From contig CAJXEF010000033.1 in NCBI GenBank assembly GCA_913052545.1, forward strand, positions 1-15,339: 15,339 nucleotides of DNA, read 5' to 3'. Shown in pieces: positions 1 to 6,676 of the stretch. Below the pieces are notes generated by a model, which was not told the DNA's origin, searched no databases, and was given only the letters and a program-made list of their open reading frames with translations. This DNA is from an uncultured Chloroflexota bacterium (lineage in GTDB: Bacteria > Chloroflexota > Dehalococcoidia > UBA3495). The translations under genes and the position numbers were made by a program. The number at the start of each line of letters is the position of its first letter. Position 1 is the first letter of the stretch.

Positions 1-537
1 TTTGATTTGCGATCAGTGTTGCGAGTTTTGTTTAATTCAGAATCATTTAAGAATGCGAGATTTGCTAAGGTCAAAAGCCCTACCGAAGTCGTAGTGGGAA
101 CTATGCGATTAGTTCAGGACTTCACTAGTCCAAAAATCGGCCTACATCAGCTTGCGAGCAATATCAGATACATGGGCCAAGATTTAATGAATCCTCCCAC
201 AGTGGAGGGATGGCACACAGGTAGAGAGTGGATAGACAGTGGCACGTTGGTTGAGCGAATTAATTTTACAGCTGATCGACTCGGCGATATTAATCTTCCA
301 GGAGTAAAGGCAATAGTTGACAGACTTACCTCAGAAGGTGTAGCCACACCCGACCAATTTGTTCGACGGTGTCTCGATATGTTAGGAGGCTACGAGCTAC
401 CCGAAGAAACTTATACGCAACTTATAGACCACGTTCAGAAGGCCGGCGTATTGAATCCAGGTTCTAAGGAGTATTCTGAAAGGGTAGGTCAGATGTTACA
501 ACTGATTGTATCTACCCAAGAATACCAGTTTGCCTAG
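1..537 (+). CDS. DUF1800 family protein, C-terminal part only (cassette copy 1)
   Basis: The frame is open from the first base and ends in TAG, giving 178 C-terminal residues. The start is missing because the gene begins before the window. Family motifs are visible: LRVLFNSESF near the left edge, KSPTEVVVGTMR, and the MGQDLMNPPTVEGWHTG block with the WIDSG motif that marks the DUF1800 C-terminal region. It lines up with the complete paralogue at 8961-10367 from about residue 290 onwards. DUF1800 proteins are widespread, of unknown biochemical role, and almost always encoded beside DUF1501 proteins, as here, with a 51-nt gap to the next start. The TTG at position 7 is an internal leucine codon and not a start, because the paralogue aligns on both sides of it. 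Confidence 0.93.
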   Translation, partial: FDLRSVLRVLFNSESFKNARFAKVKSPTEVVVGTMRLVQDFTSPKIGLHQLASNIRYMGQDLMNPPTVEGWHTGREWIDSGTLVERINFTADRLGDINLPGVKAIVDRLTSEGVATPDQFVRRCLDMLGGYELPEETYTQLIDHVQKAGVLNPGSKEYSERVGQMLQLIVSTQEYQFA

Positions 538-588
538 GATCAGCGATTACCGAACATATTAAGAAAAAGATACAAGGAGAGAGCAAGT

Positions 589-1722
589 ATGACTTCAGTA
601 AAAAAAGATCCGGTTCTTGTTGTCTTGCAATTGTCTGGTGGTAATGATGCTGTGAACACAGTAGTTCCATTTGGTGATCCTCATTACGTGGATAACCGCC
701 CATCAGTTAGAGTTCCAGAAGAACAGGCGCTAAAACTTACCGACTTTGTCGGATTAAACCCAAATATGGCGCCCATGAAACGTTTGTATGACGAAGGGAA
801 GTTAGCAGTCATCCAGGGAGTAGGTTATCCGAATCCCAACAGGTCTCATTTTCGATCAATGGATATATGGCACACATGCGAACCCGAAACTCAGGGAACC
901 GAAGGTTGGTTAGGCCGTGCTATTAGAGACATAGATCCGAATAAGGACAACGTTTTGACTGGGGTGAACTTCGGCCGAGGCCTTCCCAGGGCGTTGGCAG
1001 CGCCAGGTGTACCAGTTGCCTCAGTGGGGAATTTAGATACTTATGGGGTGCTTACTGGGATAGATGGGGAGGATCAGAGAGAAGAAGCTCTAGACGTGTT
1101 TTCAAGAATCTATTCGCCGACTATTGGAAGGAGTGCGGTGGTAGATTACCTTTCTCAAACTGGAATGGATGCTCTCAAGGGAGCGGATATCCTAAGTGCT
1201 GCTCCTGAGGTGTATACCTCGTCTGTTGAATATGGAAGCGATGTCGTAGCCCAGTATATGAAAAATATCGCACAGGTTCATTTGGCTGGATTCGGCACTC
1301 GAGTAATGTATACCACCGCTCCTTATAATAGCTTCGATACCCATGCAGGAGAGATGCAGGCCCATGCTAAGTTGTGGGGTGAAACGTCGAAAGCGGTTGC
1401 TGACTTCTACGACGATTTGAAAGAACATGATGCGTCTGATGAAGTAATTTTACTGGTATTTACAGAATTTGGCAGAAGAGTGCACGACAATGGTTCTGGG
1501 ACCGATCATGGTTCAGGGGGAGTAGCCTTCGTAGTTGGTGAAAAAATAAACGGTGGATTATACGGCGAATATCCATCATTAGCTCCAGATAAATTGCTGG
1601 AAGGAGATTTGCATTTTAATAATGACTTCCGCAGCATTTATTCGACATTATTGGAAAATTGGATGGGGTTAGATGCCCAGCCAATTATAAATGGTAATTT
1701 TGAGAAATTCGCTTTTATTTAA
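589..1722 (+). CDS. DUF1501 family protein (cassette copy 1)
   Basis: This 377-residue protein belongs to DUF1501, which lies in the alkaline phosphatase/sulfatase superfamily. Motifs in order are LSGGNDAVNTVVP (about 15-27), RSHFRSMDIWHT (85-96), NSFDTHAGE (247-255), and EFGRRVHDNGSGTDHGSGG (293-311). The His, Asp and Glu residues in these motifs are the likely metal ligands. The start is set by AAGGAG at 574-579, nine bases before ATG. Most family members carry a Tat-type leader and are exported, but this one begins directly with the first core strand (KKDPVLVVLQLSGG) and shows no signal peptide. It is the middle gene of the cassette, and its paralogue at 7776-8909 has identical length and aligns without gaps. 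Substrate and reaction are unknown. Confidence 0.93.
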   Translation: MTSVKKDPVLVVLQLSGGNDAVNTVVPFGDPHYVDNRPSVRVPEEQALKLTDFVGLNPNMAPMKRLYDEGKLAVIQGVGYPNPNRSHFRSMDIWHTCEPETQGTEGWLGRAIRDIDPNKDNVLTGVNFGRGLPRALAAPGVPVASVGNLDTYGVLTGIDGEDQREEALDVFSRIYSPTIGRSAVVDYLSQTGMDALKGADILSAAPEVYTSSVEYGSDVVAQYMKNIAQVHLAGFGTRVMYTTAPYNSFDTHAGEMQAHAKLWGETSKAVADFYDDLKEHDASDEVILLVFTEFGRRVHDNGSGTDHGSGGVAFVVGEKINGGLYGEYPSLAPDKLLEGDLHFNNDFRSIYSTLLENWMGLDAQPIINGNFEKFAFI

Positions 1723-1786
1723 TGGGGTCGATCTCATTTGATAGACCTAGTTTGGTAATTAACAATCTTGAAATCGCGAGGTAAAA

Positions 1787-2842
1787 ATGGCTACTCAAAC
1801 CCTGAGTATCACGTTGCAATATGATCACACTATCGGTAGGGCCGAATTTTCAGGACCGGGTTTCCGAAACCCGGTGGCGATGGCACGGGGCGAAGAAGAC
1901 ACGATGTATGTTGTAAGTCGTTCATACGAATATCGACCGGATGGTAAACGTATTACTATCTGTACGGTTGATGAGGATTATATAGGGGAATTCGCACGTG
2001 GGGTAACGGAGGTTGGAGAGGCAGAAGCCTCATCTGATGATGGAGCGATAATTTGGCCAACTGCTATAGCACTTAACAGTCAAGGGCAAGTATTTGTGGC
2101 AGACGAAGCCTTGGATCGTATATCTATATATACGAGTGACGGGGAATATTTGGACAAATGGGAGAGGCCTGGAACGGATGACGGCCAATGGAATAAGCCG
2201 TCTGGACTTGCCTTCGACAAAGAAGACAATCTTTATTTGGTCGACAGTGGTAATAATAGGATTCAGAAATTGACCAAAGATGGGCAATTCATTGCGACGT
2301 GGGGGGCGAAGGGTATTGGTGATGGTCAGTTTGATCTTCCTTGGGGTATAGAGATAGATCAAAATCAAGACGTGTTTATCGCTGATTGGAGAAATGATAG
2401 GATTCAGAAATTTAGTCCTGATGGACAATTTCTTTTAAAATTTGGAACTACAGGGACTGGTGACGGTGAATTTAATCGCCCCACCGGTGTTGCGGTTGAT
2501 AATGATGGGGATATATATGTTACGGATTGGAACAACAATCGTCTCCAGGTGTTTGATAGTGAAGGCAATTATCTGACTCAAACTACTGGTGAGGCTACAC
2601 TTTCGAAGTGGGGCACGAATAAATTGGATGGCGGAAATCCCGAGATGTGGGAAGAACGTAAAATTGCTCAGGGTCTAGATCGTGAAAAAGACTTTTGGGG
2701 TCCTATTGCTGTGGAAGTCGATGACGAAGGTAGGATTTTCGTGGTGGAAAGCGCACGTTCCAGGATTCAGATATTTCGAAAACAATACCCCGTGTTTTAT
2801 GGAGCAGGGGAGAGAGTTTCAGGTGGTGGTGGTAGGTTATAG
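1787..2842 (+). CDS. NHL-repeat beta-propeller protein (cassette copy 1)
   Basis: This 351-residue protein is built of NHL repeats with the pattern P-x-G-[IV]-x-[IVF]-D-x-x-x-x-[IVL]-[FY]-[IV]-x-D-x-x-N-x-R-[IL]-Q. Clear repeats lie near residues 90-117, 137-165, 185-212, 232-258 and 305-331, and a weaker one near 28-60, consistent with a six-bladed propeller. Between the fourth and fifth clear repeats is a charged linker (about 270-303, including NPEMWEER and REKDFW) that the paralogue also has. The C-terminus is a glycine-rich tail (SGGGGRL). There is no signal peptide. GAGG at 1778-1781 precedes the ATG. Such propellers usually bind ligands or proteins, and some relatives are lyases such as the peptidyl-amidating lyase fold. 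Position suggests a partner of the DUF1800/DUF1501 pair, but the function is not known. Confidence 0.92.
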   Translation: MATQTLSITLQYDHTIGRAEFSGPGFRNPVAMARGEEDTMYVVSRSYEYRPDGKRITICTVDEDYIGEFARGVTEVGEAEASSDDGAIIWPTAIALNSQGQVFVADEALDRISIYTSDGEYLDKWERPGTDDGQWNKPSGLAFDKEDNLYLVDSGNNRIQKLTKDGQFIATWGAKGIGDGQFDLPWGIEIDQNQDVFIADWRNDRIQKFSPDGQFLLKFGTTGTGDGEFNRPTGVAVDNDGDIYVTDWNNNRLQVFDSEGNYLTQTTGEATLSKWGTNKLDGGNPEMWEERKIAQGLDREKDFWGPIAVEVDDEGRIFVVESARSRIQIFRKQYPVFYGAGERVSGGGGRL

Positions 2843-2860
2843 TTCATAAAAATAATGGAC

Positions 2861-2945
2861 AGCCAGTTGATTATCCTGATTCCCTCCCATATGGTGATGT
2901 TTCATAATAATTATTATATGTGGTACAGTTGATAATCAGCTGGTT
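2861..2945. repeat. 15-bp interrupted inverted repeat around the Per-box-like site
   Basis: Bases 2861-2875 pair with 2931-2945 over 15 positions, 13 Watson-Crick and two G-U, around a 55-base interior. The core halves are GATTATC (2869-2875) and GATAATC (2931-2937), which resemble GATAAT-type Fur half-sites. In addition, CAGTTGATTATC at 2864-2875 recurs as CAGTTGATAATC at 2926-2937, a direct repeat with one mismatch. The element lies entirely between the NHL gene and the Fur-family gene. It could be a spaced operator acting as DNA, or a stem in the leader RNA. Confidence 0.5.
2902..2916. promoter_or_regulatory. Per/Fur-box-like operator upstream of the Fur-family gene
   Basis: The sequence TCATAATAATTATTA matches the PerR box consensus TTATAATNATTATAA at 12 of 14 defined positions. 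It contains a perfect 14-bp palindrome at 2904-2917. It lies 52 bases before the start of a Fur-family gene, the classical place for autoregulation. A weak promoter pair (TTCATA at 2901-2906, TACAGT at 2924-2929, 17-bp spacer) would put the operator inside the spacer, but that promoter is a guess. Confidence 0.6.
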
Positions 2946-2968
2946 TGTTAGATTAACTCGGAGATACC

Positions 2969-3394
2969 ATGACCACACAGCAACAGTTGGTGGATAGGCT
3001 GCGTCCCCTGGGCGTCAGATTAACCCCCCAAAGGTTAGCCATAGCCGAAGTAGTAGTTAATTCGGCTGACCACCCAGCTGTTCGGGATATATATGAACGG
3101 GTCCGAGCCTTTTTCCCCTATGTCACTATTGCGACAGTATATTCCACGCTAGATATGTTAGAAGAAATGGGAATAGTTAGAGAATTACCATTTCAGCGGC
3201 AGTCGAGATATGATGCCAATTTGTCTCCCCACGTAAATCTCGTATGTCTAGGTTGTGGGAACGTTGTCGATGCTGATGTTGGACAAGAAACGGTAGCGGA
3301 GTTGAAAGAACTCGTAATTCAGCAGTCAGATTTCGAGATTTCTTCACAGAGAGTAGATTTTTATGGTTGGTGTCCAGGCTGTGACCAGCCTTAG
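2969..3394 (+). CDS. Fur/PerR-family metal-dependent transcription regulator
   Basis: The protein has 141 residues, the normal Fur-family length. The N-terminal winged helix covers about residues 7-80, with RLTPQRLAI and the recognition-helix region TIATVYSTLDMLEEMGIV. The C-terminal half carries two structural zinc pairs, CLGC (93-96) and CPGC (135-138). By eye, alignment with Bacillus PerR places H35, D82, H88 and D101 on four of the five regulatory metal ligands. The fifth (PerR H93) is N90, because the usual HxH reads HVN. This suggests altered metal or peroxide sensing. GGAG at 2960-2963 sets the ATG. The Per-box-like site upstream implies autoregulation. PerR-like, Zur-like or divergent Fur roles all remain possible, and the last two residues of the frame follow directly after CxxC. 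Confidence 0.93.
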   Translation: MTTQQQLVDRLRPLGVRLTPQRLAIAEVVVNSADHPAVRDIYERVRAFFPYVTIATVYSTLDMLEEMGIVRELPFQRQSRYDANLSPHVNLVCLGCGNVVDADVGQETVAELKELVIQQSDFEISSQRVDFYGWCPGCDQP

Positions 3395-3416
3395 CCCGAT
3401 CTATGTTTGAACGTAA

Positions 3417-3553
3417 CAGCCGGCAGGCTAGGGTGATACTGTCCTAATTAGGTGATAACCCCCTAACCAAAATGAATATATGTCTGTCTTTGGAGGAATT
3501 GCCTAATTCCGCAGAAGATGGTTCTTGCTAGCCTGTTTAGTATTCTCCGGCTG
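3417..3553 (+). promoter_or_regulatory. Candidate structured RNA leader upstream of recF
   Basis: A continuous 15-base segment at 3417-3431 is complementary to two segments further on. CAGCCGG (3417-3423) pairs with CCGGCTG (3547-3553), and CAGGCTAG (3424-3431) pairs with CTAGCCTG (3528-3535), leaving an 11-base bulge at 3536-3546. The closed 96-base interior holds a perfect hairpin, GGAATT/AATTCC with loop GCCT (3495-3510), and TTAGG/CCTAA (3448-3452 with 3462-3466). AATTAGG at 3446-3452 could instead pair with CCTAATT at 3502-3508, so alternative folds exist. The outer helix ends one base before the recF ribosome-binding region (GGTGAGG, 3554-3560). It matches no riboswitch family I recognise. 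It could also be a terminator-like end of the regulator transcript. Confidence 0.45.
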
Positions 3554-3564
3554 GGTGAGGGGTT

Positions 3565-4779
3565 TTGACTCATATATCACAGCTTACCCTTTCTAATTTC
3601 CGAAATTTTGTTCACTTGGACTTGCAGTTAAAATCGGGAGTCTGTGTTTTTTTTGGTGGCAATGCACAGGGTAAAACTACAATACTAGAGGCAATGTATT
3701 TATTAGCCATAGCTCGATCGTTTAGGGCTGAAAACGAACGGGAATTGGTTAATTTTAAGGCAGCAGCCGTCGGAGAACAGGCCTTAGTTAGTGGCGCGAT
3801 CGAGAAGAAGGATGAACGGTTTTCGGTGTATGTTGGGTATCAGCCACAACTAAAGCACAGAGAATCCAATAATGGCATGTCCACAGTGAATGGACCTCTC
3901 GCCGAGACGGCGTCATTTGTTGATAACAGCAATGTTTCTGTCAGAAAGCAAATCAGAGTGAGACGAAAGCCCTGTACTGGGACTGAGTTGGTTGGTTTGG
4001 TAGGAGCGGTATTATTTAGTGCTGATGATATTGAGTTGGTGTACGGGTCGCCCGCTATCCGGCGGCGGTATTTAGATATCCTGCTATCCCAATCTGATTC
4101 TAATTATATTAAGATGCTTCAAAGATATAGGCGAGTGGTACAACAAAGGAATCAGGTACTGAAGGCATTAAAAGAGCGGCGAGCTAATTTAGATGAATTG
4201 GACTTTTGGGATTATCAACTGATCAAAGAAGGTTCTGGAGTGATATGGCGTCGGAATGATGCTATGGGACGGTTAGCTATTTTCGCCAAAGAGCATTATA
4301 AGAATTTGAGTGACCTCAACCAAATTTTGGCGATTACATATTTGCCGAGCATCCCTTGTGGTAGCGATATAGGTGACACCGAGTACATATTTAAGAACCG
4401 GTTGCACGAGGTTAAAGCTCGAGAATTGGCTCAGTGTTCTACAGCTGTCGGACCTCATAGAGATGATGTCGCTCTTACAGTAGATCAACGTGATATGGGT
4501 GTTTTTGCTTCTCGGGGTGAGGCCCGTTCAGTTGCCCTGTCTCTTAGGTTGTCAGAAGCATCTTATCTTTCGTCTGCTAAGGGTGAAGAACCTATAATTT
4601 TGTTAGACGACGTTCTATCCGAGATGGATATACAGCGCAGAATTCGGGTGTTACAGAAAATTACTGCTTATGAACAAGCTATTATCACAACCACCGATCA
4701 AGACGTTGTTGAGTTACATCTAGGATCTGGCCCTGATTATTTCCACGTTTTGGATGGATCAGTGAATAATGTTACTTAG
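3565..4779 (+). CDS. recF: DNA replication and repair protein RecF
   Basis: RecF is an SMC/ABC-type ATPase that helps load RecA at gapped DNA together with RecO and RecR. The N-terminus ISQLTLSNFRNF is typical. Walker A is GGNAQGKT (31-38), with Ala where most RecF have Gly. The signature region is SRGEARSVALSLRLSE (316-331), and Walker B with the D-loop is IILLDDVLSEMD (344-355). At 404 residues it is longer than usual (about 360-375), and the extra length lies mainly in a low-complexity insert near residues 97-128. The start must be the TTG at 3565: a TGA lies in frame three codons upstream, and the next in-frame ATG falls after Walker A. The ribosome-binding site is close (AGG ends four bases before TTG). 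It sits beside a Fur-family gene and not in a visible dnaA-dnaN cluster. Confidence 0.95.
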   Translation: MTHISQLTLSNFRNFVHLDLQLKSGVCVFFGGNAQGKTTILEAMYLLAIARSFRAENERELVNFKAAAVGEQALVSGAIEKKDERFSVYVGYQPQLKHRESNNGMSTVNGPLAETASFVDNSNVSVRKQIRVRRKPCTGTELVGLVGAVLFSADDIELVYGSPAIRRRYLDILLSQSDSNYIKMLQRYRRVVQQRNQVLKALKERRANLDELDFWDYQLIKEGSGVIWRRNDAMGRLAIFAKEHYKNLSDLNQILAITYLPSIPCGSDIGDTEYIFKNRLHEVKARELAQCSTAVGPHRDDVALTVDQRDMGVFASRGEARSVALSLRLSEASYLSSAKGEEPIILLDDVLSEMDIQRRIRVLQKITAYEQAIITTTDQDVVELHLGSGPDYFHVLDGSVNNVT

Positions 4780-4885
4780 AGGTTGATACTCTAGGATTTG
4801 AACGTTTAGGTCATAGCCCCTAAGCAATAGAAATTTACGAAACGTCGATAGTTTTATTTTGTCCGATTCAAAGACTACTGCGTCA
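4780..4885. other. Convergent gap between recF and the hydrolase gene
   Basis: This 106-base gap separates the ends of the plus-strand recF and the minus-strand hydrolase. Only a weak five-base-pair stem (TTAGG with CCTAA around 4805-4819) is visible. I see no convincing terminator or gene here. Confidence 0.5.
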
Positions 4886-5749
4886 CTACTTGCATCTGGA
4901 TATAAAATCTAATAGATCTGATGCATAAACGGTTGCTTTCATATGATACCGATTGGTCGCTGCGATCCCCGGGAATGTATCGTCATGTTGTCCGATAATT
5001 TGCCATTCCTCATTTGTCCATGCCGAGGGATGTATTTCTGAATCGGAAATTAATCGGTTGGCATTTTCTGCTGCAGAAACATGATGTACTTCATCTGGAA
5101 CATTGCCAGCAAAAATGAAAGTGGGACAGTGGATTGATTTAACTTCTGACTCGGTCAAGTCTCCTACTGGATTAGGCCTAGAAAATGAATCTTGCCAACG
5201 TTGCATGACAGAGATAAAGCTTTCGACCTCCATAGATAATAGTAGTGATTTGTTATTGCGGTTATCTTTTATACGTTGTGAGAAAAACTCGGTGTTGCAT
5301 ACCGCCTCCATTCCGCCATGGGTCGCGGCATCTATGTATTGGCCGTAATATCCCGGTGACATGATTTCTGCACTTCTTGGCCCCCCGCTAACTTCCCAAA
5401 TGAATAATCCGGAGACCAACTCTGGGTGCCGTACTGCTAGGGTCATGGAAGTTCTGGAACCGGCAGAGCCTCCGGCAGCGAATACTGGGCCGGTGTTTAA
5501 GTGTCGTAACAATCCAGCCATCTCTTCTGCCCAAATGTGTTGTTCAGATAGATCTCCACTGATATTAACGTCTGAACGACCACAGTTTCTTCTGTCGTGG
5601 AGAATTACCCTGCACTGGGTAGATATTAAGGCTGCTATAGGCCTTAGTCCGTTGGTATCGACTCTTCCACCTGGGGTCAGTATGACGGTAGGGCCACTAC
5701 CGTAATCTTCATAATAAATGTTTGTACCATTGATGTCAGCGTAAGGCAT
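4886..5749 (-). CDS. Alpha/beta hydrolase fold protein
   Basis: This 287-residue protein has the alpha/beta hydrolase layout. The first strand and oxyanion-hole loop are TVILTPGGR (21-29). The DxRxxGxS-type motif is HDRRNCGRSD (51-60), and the nucleophile elbow is GGSAGS (93-98) with Ser95 as catalytic serine. The acid and histidine are expected in the last third (candidates D219, H255, D256), but that part diverges from the standard pattern and I cannot fix them. The chosen start is the ATG at 5749, five bases after GGGAG. An ATG at 5761 in the same frame would put that ribosome-binding site inside the gene. It follows the MqnA-like gene by 66 bases and may share its transcript. The substrate is unknown; esterase, lactonase and haloalkane- or epoxide-type activities are all possible. 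Confidence 0.9.
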   Translation of the reverse strand: MPYADINGTNIYYEDYGSGPTVILTPGGRVDTNGLRPIAALISTQCRVILHDRRNCGRSDVNISGDLSEQHIWAEEMAGLLRHLNTGPVFAAGGSAGSRTSMTLAVRHPELVSGLFIWEVSGGPRSAEIMSPGYYGQYIDAATHGGMEAVCNTEFFSQRIKDNRNNKSLLLSMEVESFISVMQRWQDSFSRPNPVGDLTESEVKSIHCPTFIFAGNVPDEVHHVSAAENANRLISDSEIHPSAWTNEEWQIIGQHDDTFPGIAATNRYHMKATVYASDLLDFISRCK

Positions 5750-5815
5750 ATTGACTCCCATTATATTAAATATGTGACTTTAGAGACTCGTACATATAGT
5801 TAATCTCGGATGCTG

Positions 5816-6565
5816 CTAGGTCGGTATATCCTTTAGATAGCTCAGGAATGATTCCAAAGCTTTCCGTTCTGGGACTCCCATAAAATATCTGAGTCCTTGA
5901 GTGTAGGTTAATATGTCTTGTGGATGCATTCGCAGATTGTCTCTAGATTCAGAAATATGGAAGATCCCGTCGGCCCAGTCTTGAAGTCCGACGTACAGAG
6001 CATCTTCAATTATAGCCGGATTTGGACTTTCCAAATCCTTTCTAATCATCCATCTGGAGAATACAAATGGTAATTTAGTAAATTGATGCCATTCCTCCCC
6101 CAGATCATAAGAATGTAAGAAACCTCTCATTCCACGTCTATATCGTAGTCCTGTGTTGCCAACATTGAGAATTGCATCGGCCGAGTCGACTGTAGCATCG
6201 TAATTATTCGGCTTGACAGAATATTTGAGATTCAAGATTACTCTAAGTAACTCTAGGGCTGTTGCTGCATCTTTACTGACACTTATTTGCGACCCTTCTA
6301 GTTCTTCGATGGGTTTGTTGGTATTTAATATTACGCTGCCGGAATTCCTGATAGTCGAAAAACAGAATCCGGTTAGGTAATCGAATTCATCTTCTAGGTT
6401 AGAGCAATCGGTTACAGGGAAGGGAGCGGCATCCAGTAAGCCCTCGTGGGCAGCTTTTGTGATTTCGCTGGGCACGAGTGAAACCAGTTCGATACCTCGC
6501 CGTTCCATATCGAAATAAAATGGCTCAAATCCCAGATATGGAACACGGCCGACTTTGATAGCCAT
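5816..6565 (-). CDS. MqnA-like protein (chorismate dehydratase/periplasmic-binding fold)
   Basis: This 249-residue protein resembles the MqnA/MqnD family, whose members have a two-lobed binding-protein fold but act in the cytoplasm. Family-like stretches are KVGRVPYLGFEPFY (4-17), VPSEITKAAHEGLLDAAPFP (31-50), SVSKDAATALELLRVIL (95-111), ADAILNVGNTGL (129-140), and YDLGEEWHQFTKLPFVFSRW (153-172). The last of these is especially close to MqnA. MqnA dehydrates chorismate in the futalosine route to menaquinone. No other mqn gene is present here, and the first-lobe loop (YLGFEP in place of YLNxxPL) differs. It could therefore be a paralogue with another ligand. There is no signal peptide. AGGGGA at 6574-6579 precedes the ATG by eight bases. 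Confidence 0.7.
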   Translation of the reverse strand: MAIKVGRVPYLGFEPFYFDMERRGIELVSLVPSEITKAAHEGLLDAAPFPVTDCSNLEDEFDYLTGFCFSTIRNSGSVILNTNKPIEELEGSQISVSKDAATALELLRVILNLKYSVKPNNYDATVDSADAILNVGNTGLRYRRGMRGFLHSYDLGEEWHQFTKLPFVFSRWMIRKDLESPNPAIIEDALYVGLQDWADGIFHISESRDNLRMHPQDILTYTQGLRYFMGVPERKALESFLSYLKDIPT

Positions 6566-6611
6566 TAGTAAATCCCCTATATATTTAATAGCTTAGTATG
6601 GTTCTCATACA

Positions 6612-6639
6612 ATAGGGCTCCGACGAATCGGAGCCCTAT
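6612..6639 (-). terminator. Hairpin at the end of cassette copy 2
   Basis: A perfect 12-bp stem (6612-6623 with 6628-6639, GC-rich core GGGCTCCGA) closes a four-base loop. It lies 37 bases beyond the NHL gene stop in the minus-strand direction. It is not followed by a clear U-run on the minus strand (next bases TGTATGAG), so termination may be partial or the stem may instead protect the 3' end. The remaining gap to the MqnA-like gene (6566-6611) holds a ribosome-binding site and a weak promoter candidate only. Confidence 0.6.
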
Positions 6640-6676
6640 CCTGTCTTCTATTGTGAAGAATTTCTTCCGTTGTTGG

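Larger units (their letters stand above)
1..2842 (+). repeat. Paralogous DUF1800-DUF1501-NHL cassette, copy 1 (5' truncated by window)
   Basis: Three plus-strand genes (DUF1800 end, DUF1501, NHL propeller) match gene for gene and in the same order the minus-strand genes at 6677-10367. Together they form a pair of inverted paralogous blocks. The resemblance is clear in protein but eroded in DNA: the first codons of the two DUF1501 genes differ mostly at third positions. This is therefore an old duplication, or two separate acquisitions, and not a recent inverted repeat. The true left end lies outside the window. Confidence 0.85.

Noticed and set aside
2030..2428. A 132-codon open frame on the minus strand opposite the first NHL gene
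   Set aside because: It lies wholly inside a well-supported NHL-repeat gene and its translation has no recognisable features; the open frame follows from the codon pattern of the repeats.
3443..3452. CCTAATTAGG palindrome as an operator before recF
   Set aside because: It is a 10-bp AT-rich palindrome within a region whose pairing is better explained by the larger RNA fold; no promoter is placed near it.
4780..4885. A terminator between the convergent recF and hydrolase genes
   Set aside because: Only a five-base-pair stem with no T-run is present, too weak to call.
5103..5705. Two plus-strand open frames (81 and 114 codons) opposite the alpha/beta hydrolase
   Set aside because: Both are antisense to a gene with clear hydrolase motifs, have no ribosome-binding site, and encode unstructured-looking sequence.
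5750..5761. Upstream ATG at 5761 for the alpha/beta hydrolase
   Set aside because: Using it would place the GGGAG ribosome-binding site inside the gene; the ATG at 5749 has ideal spacing and matches the usual start of the fold.
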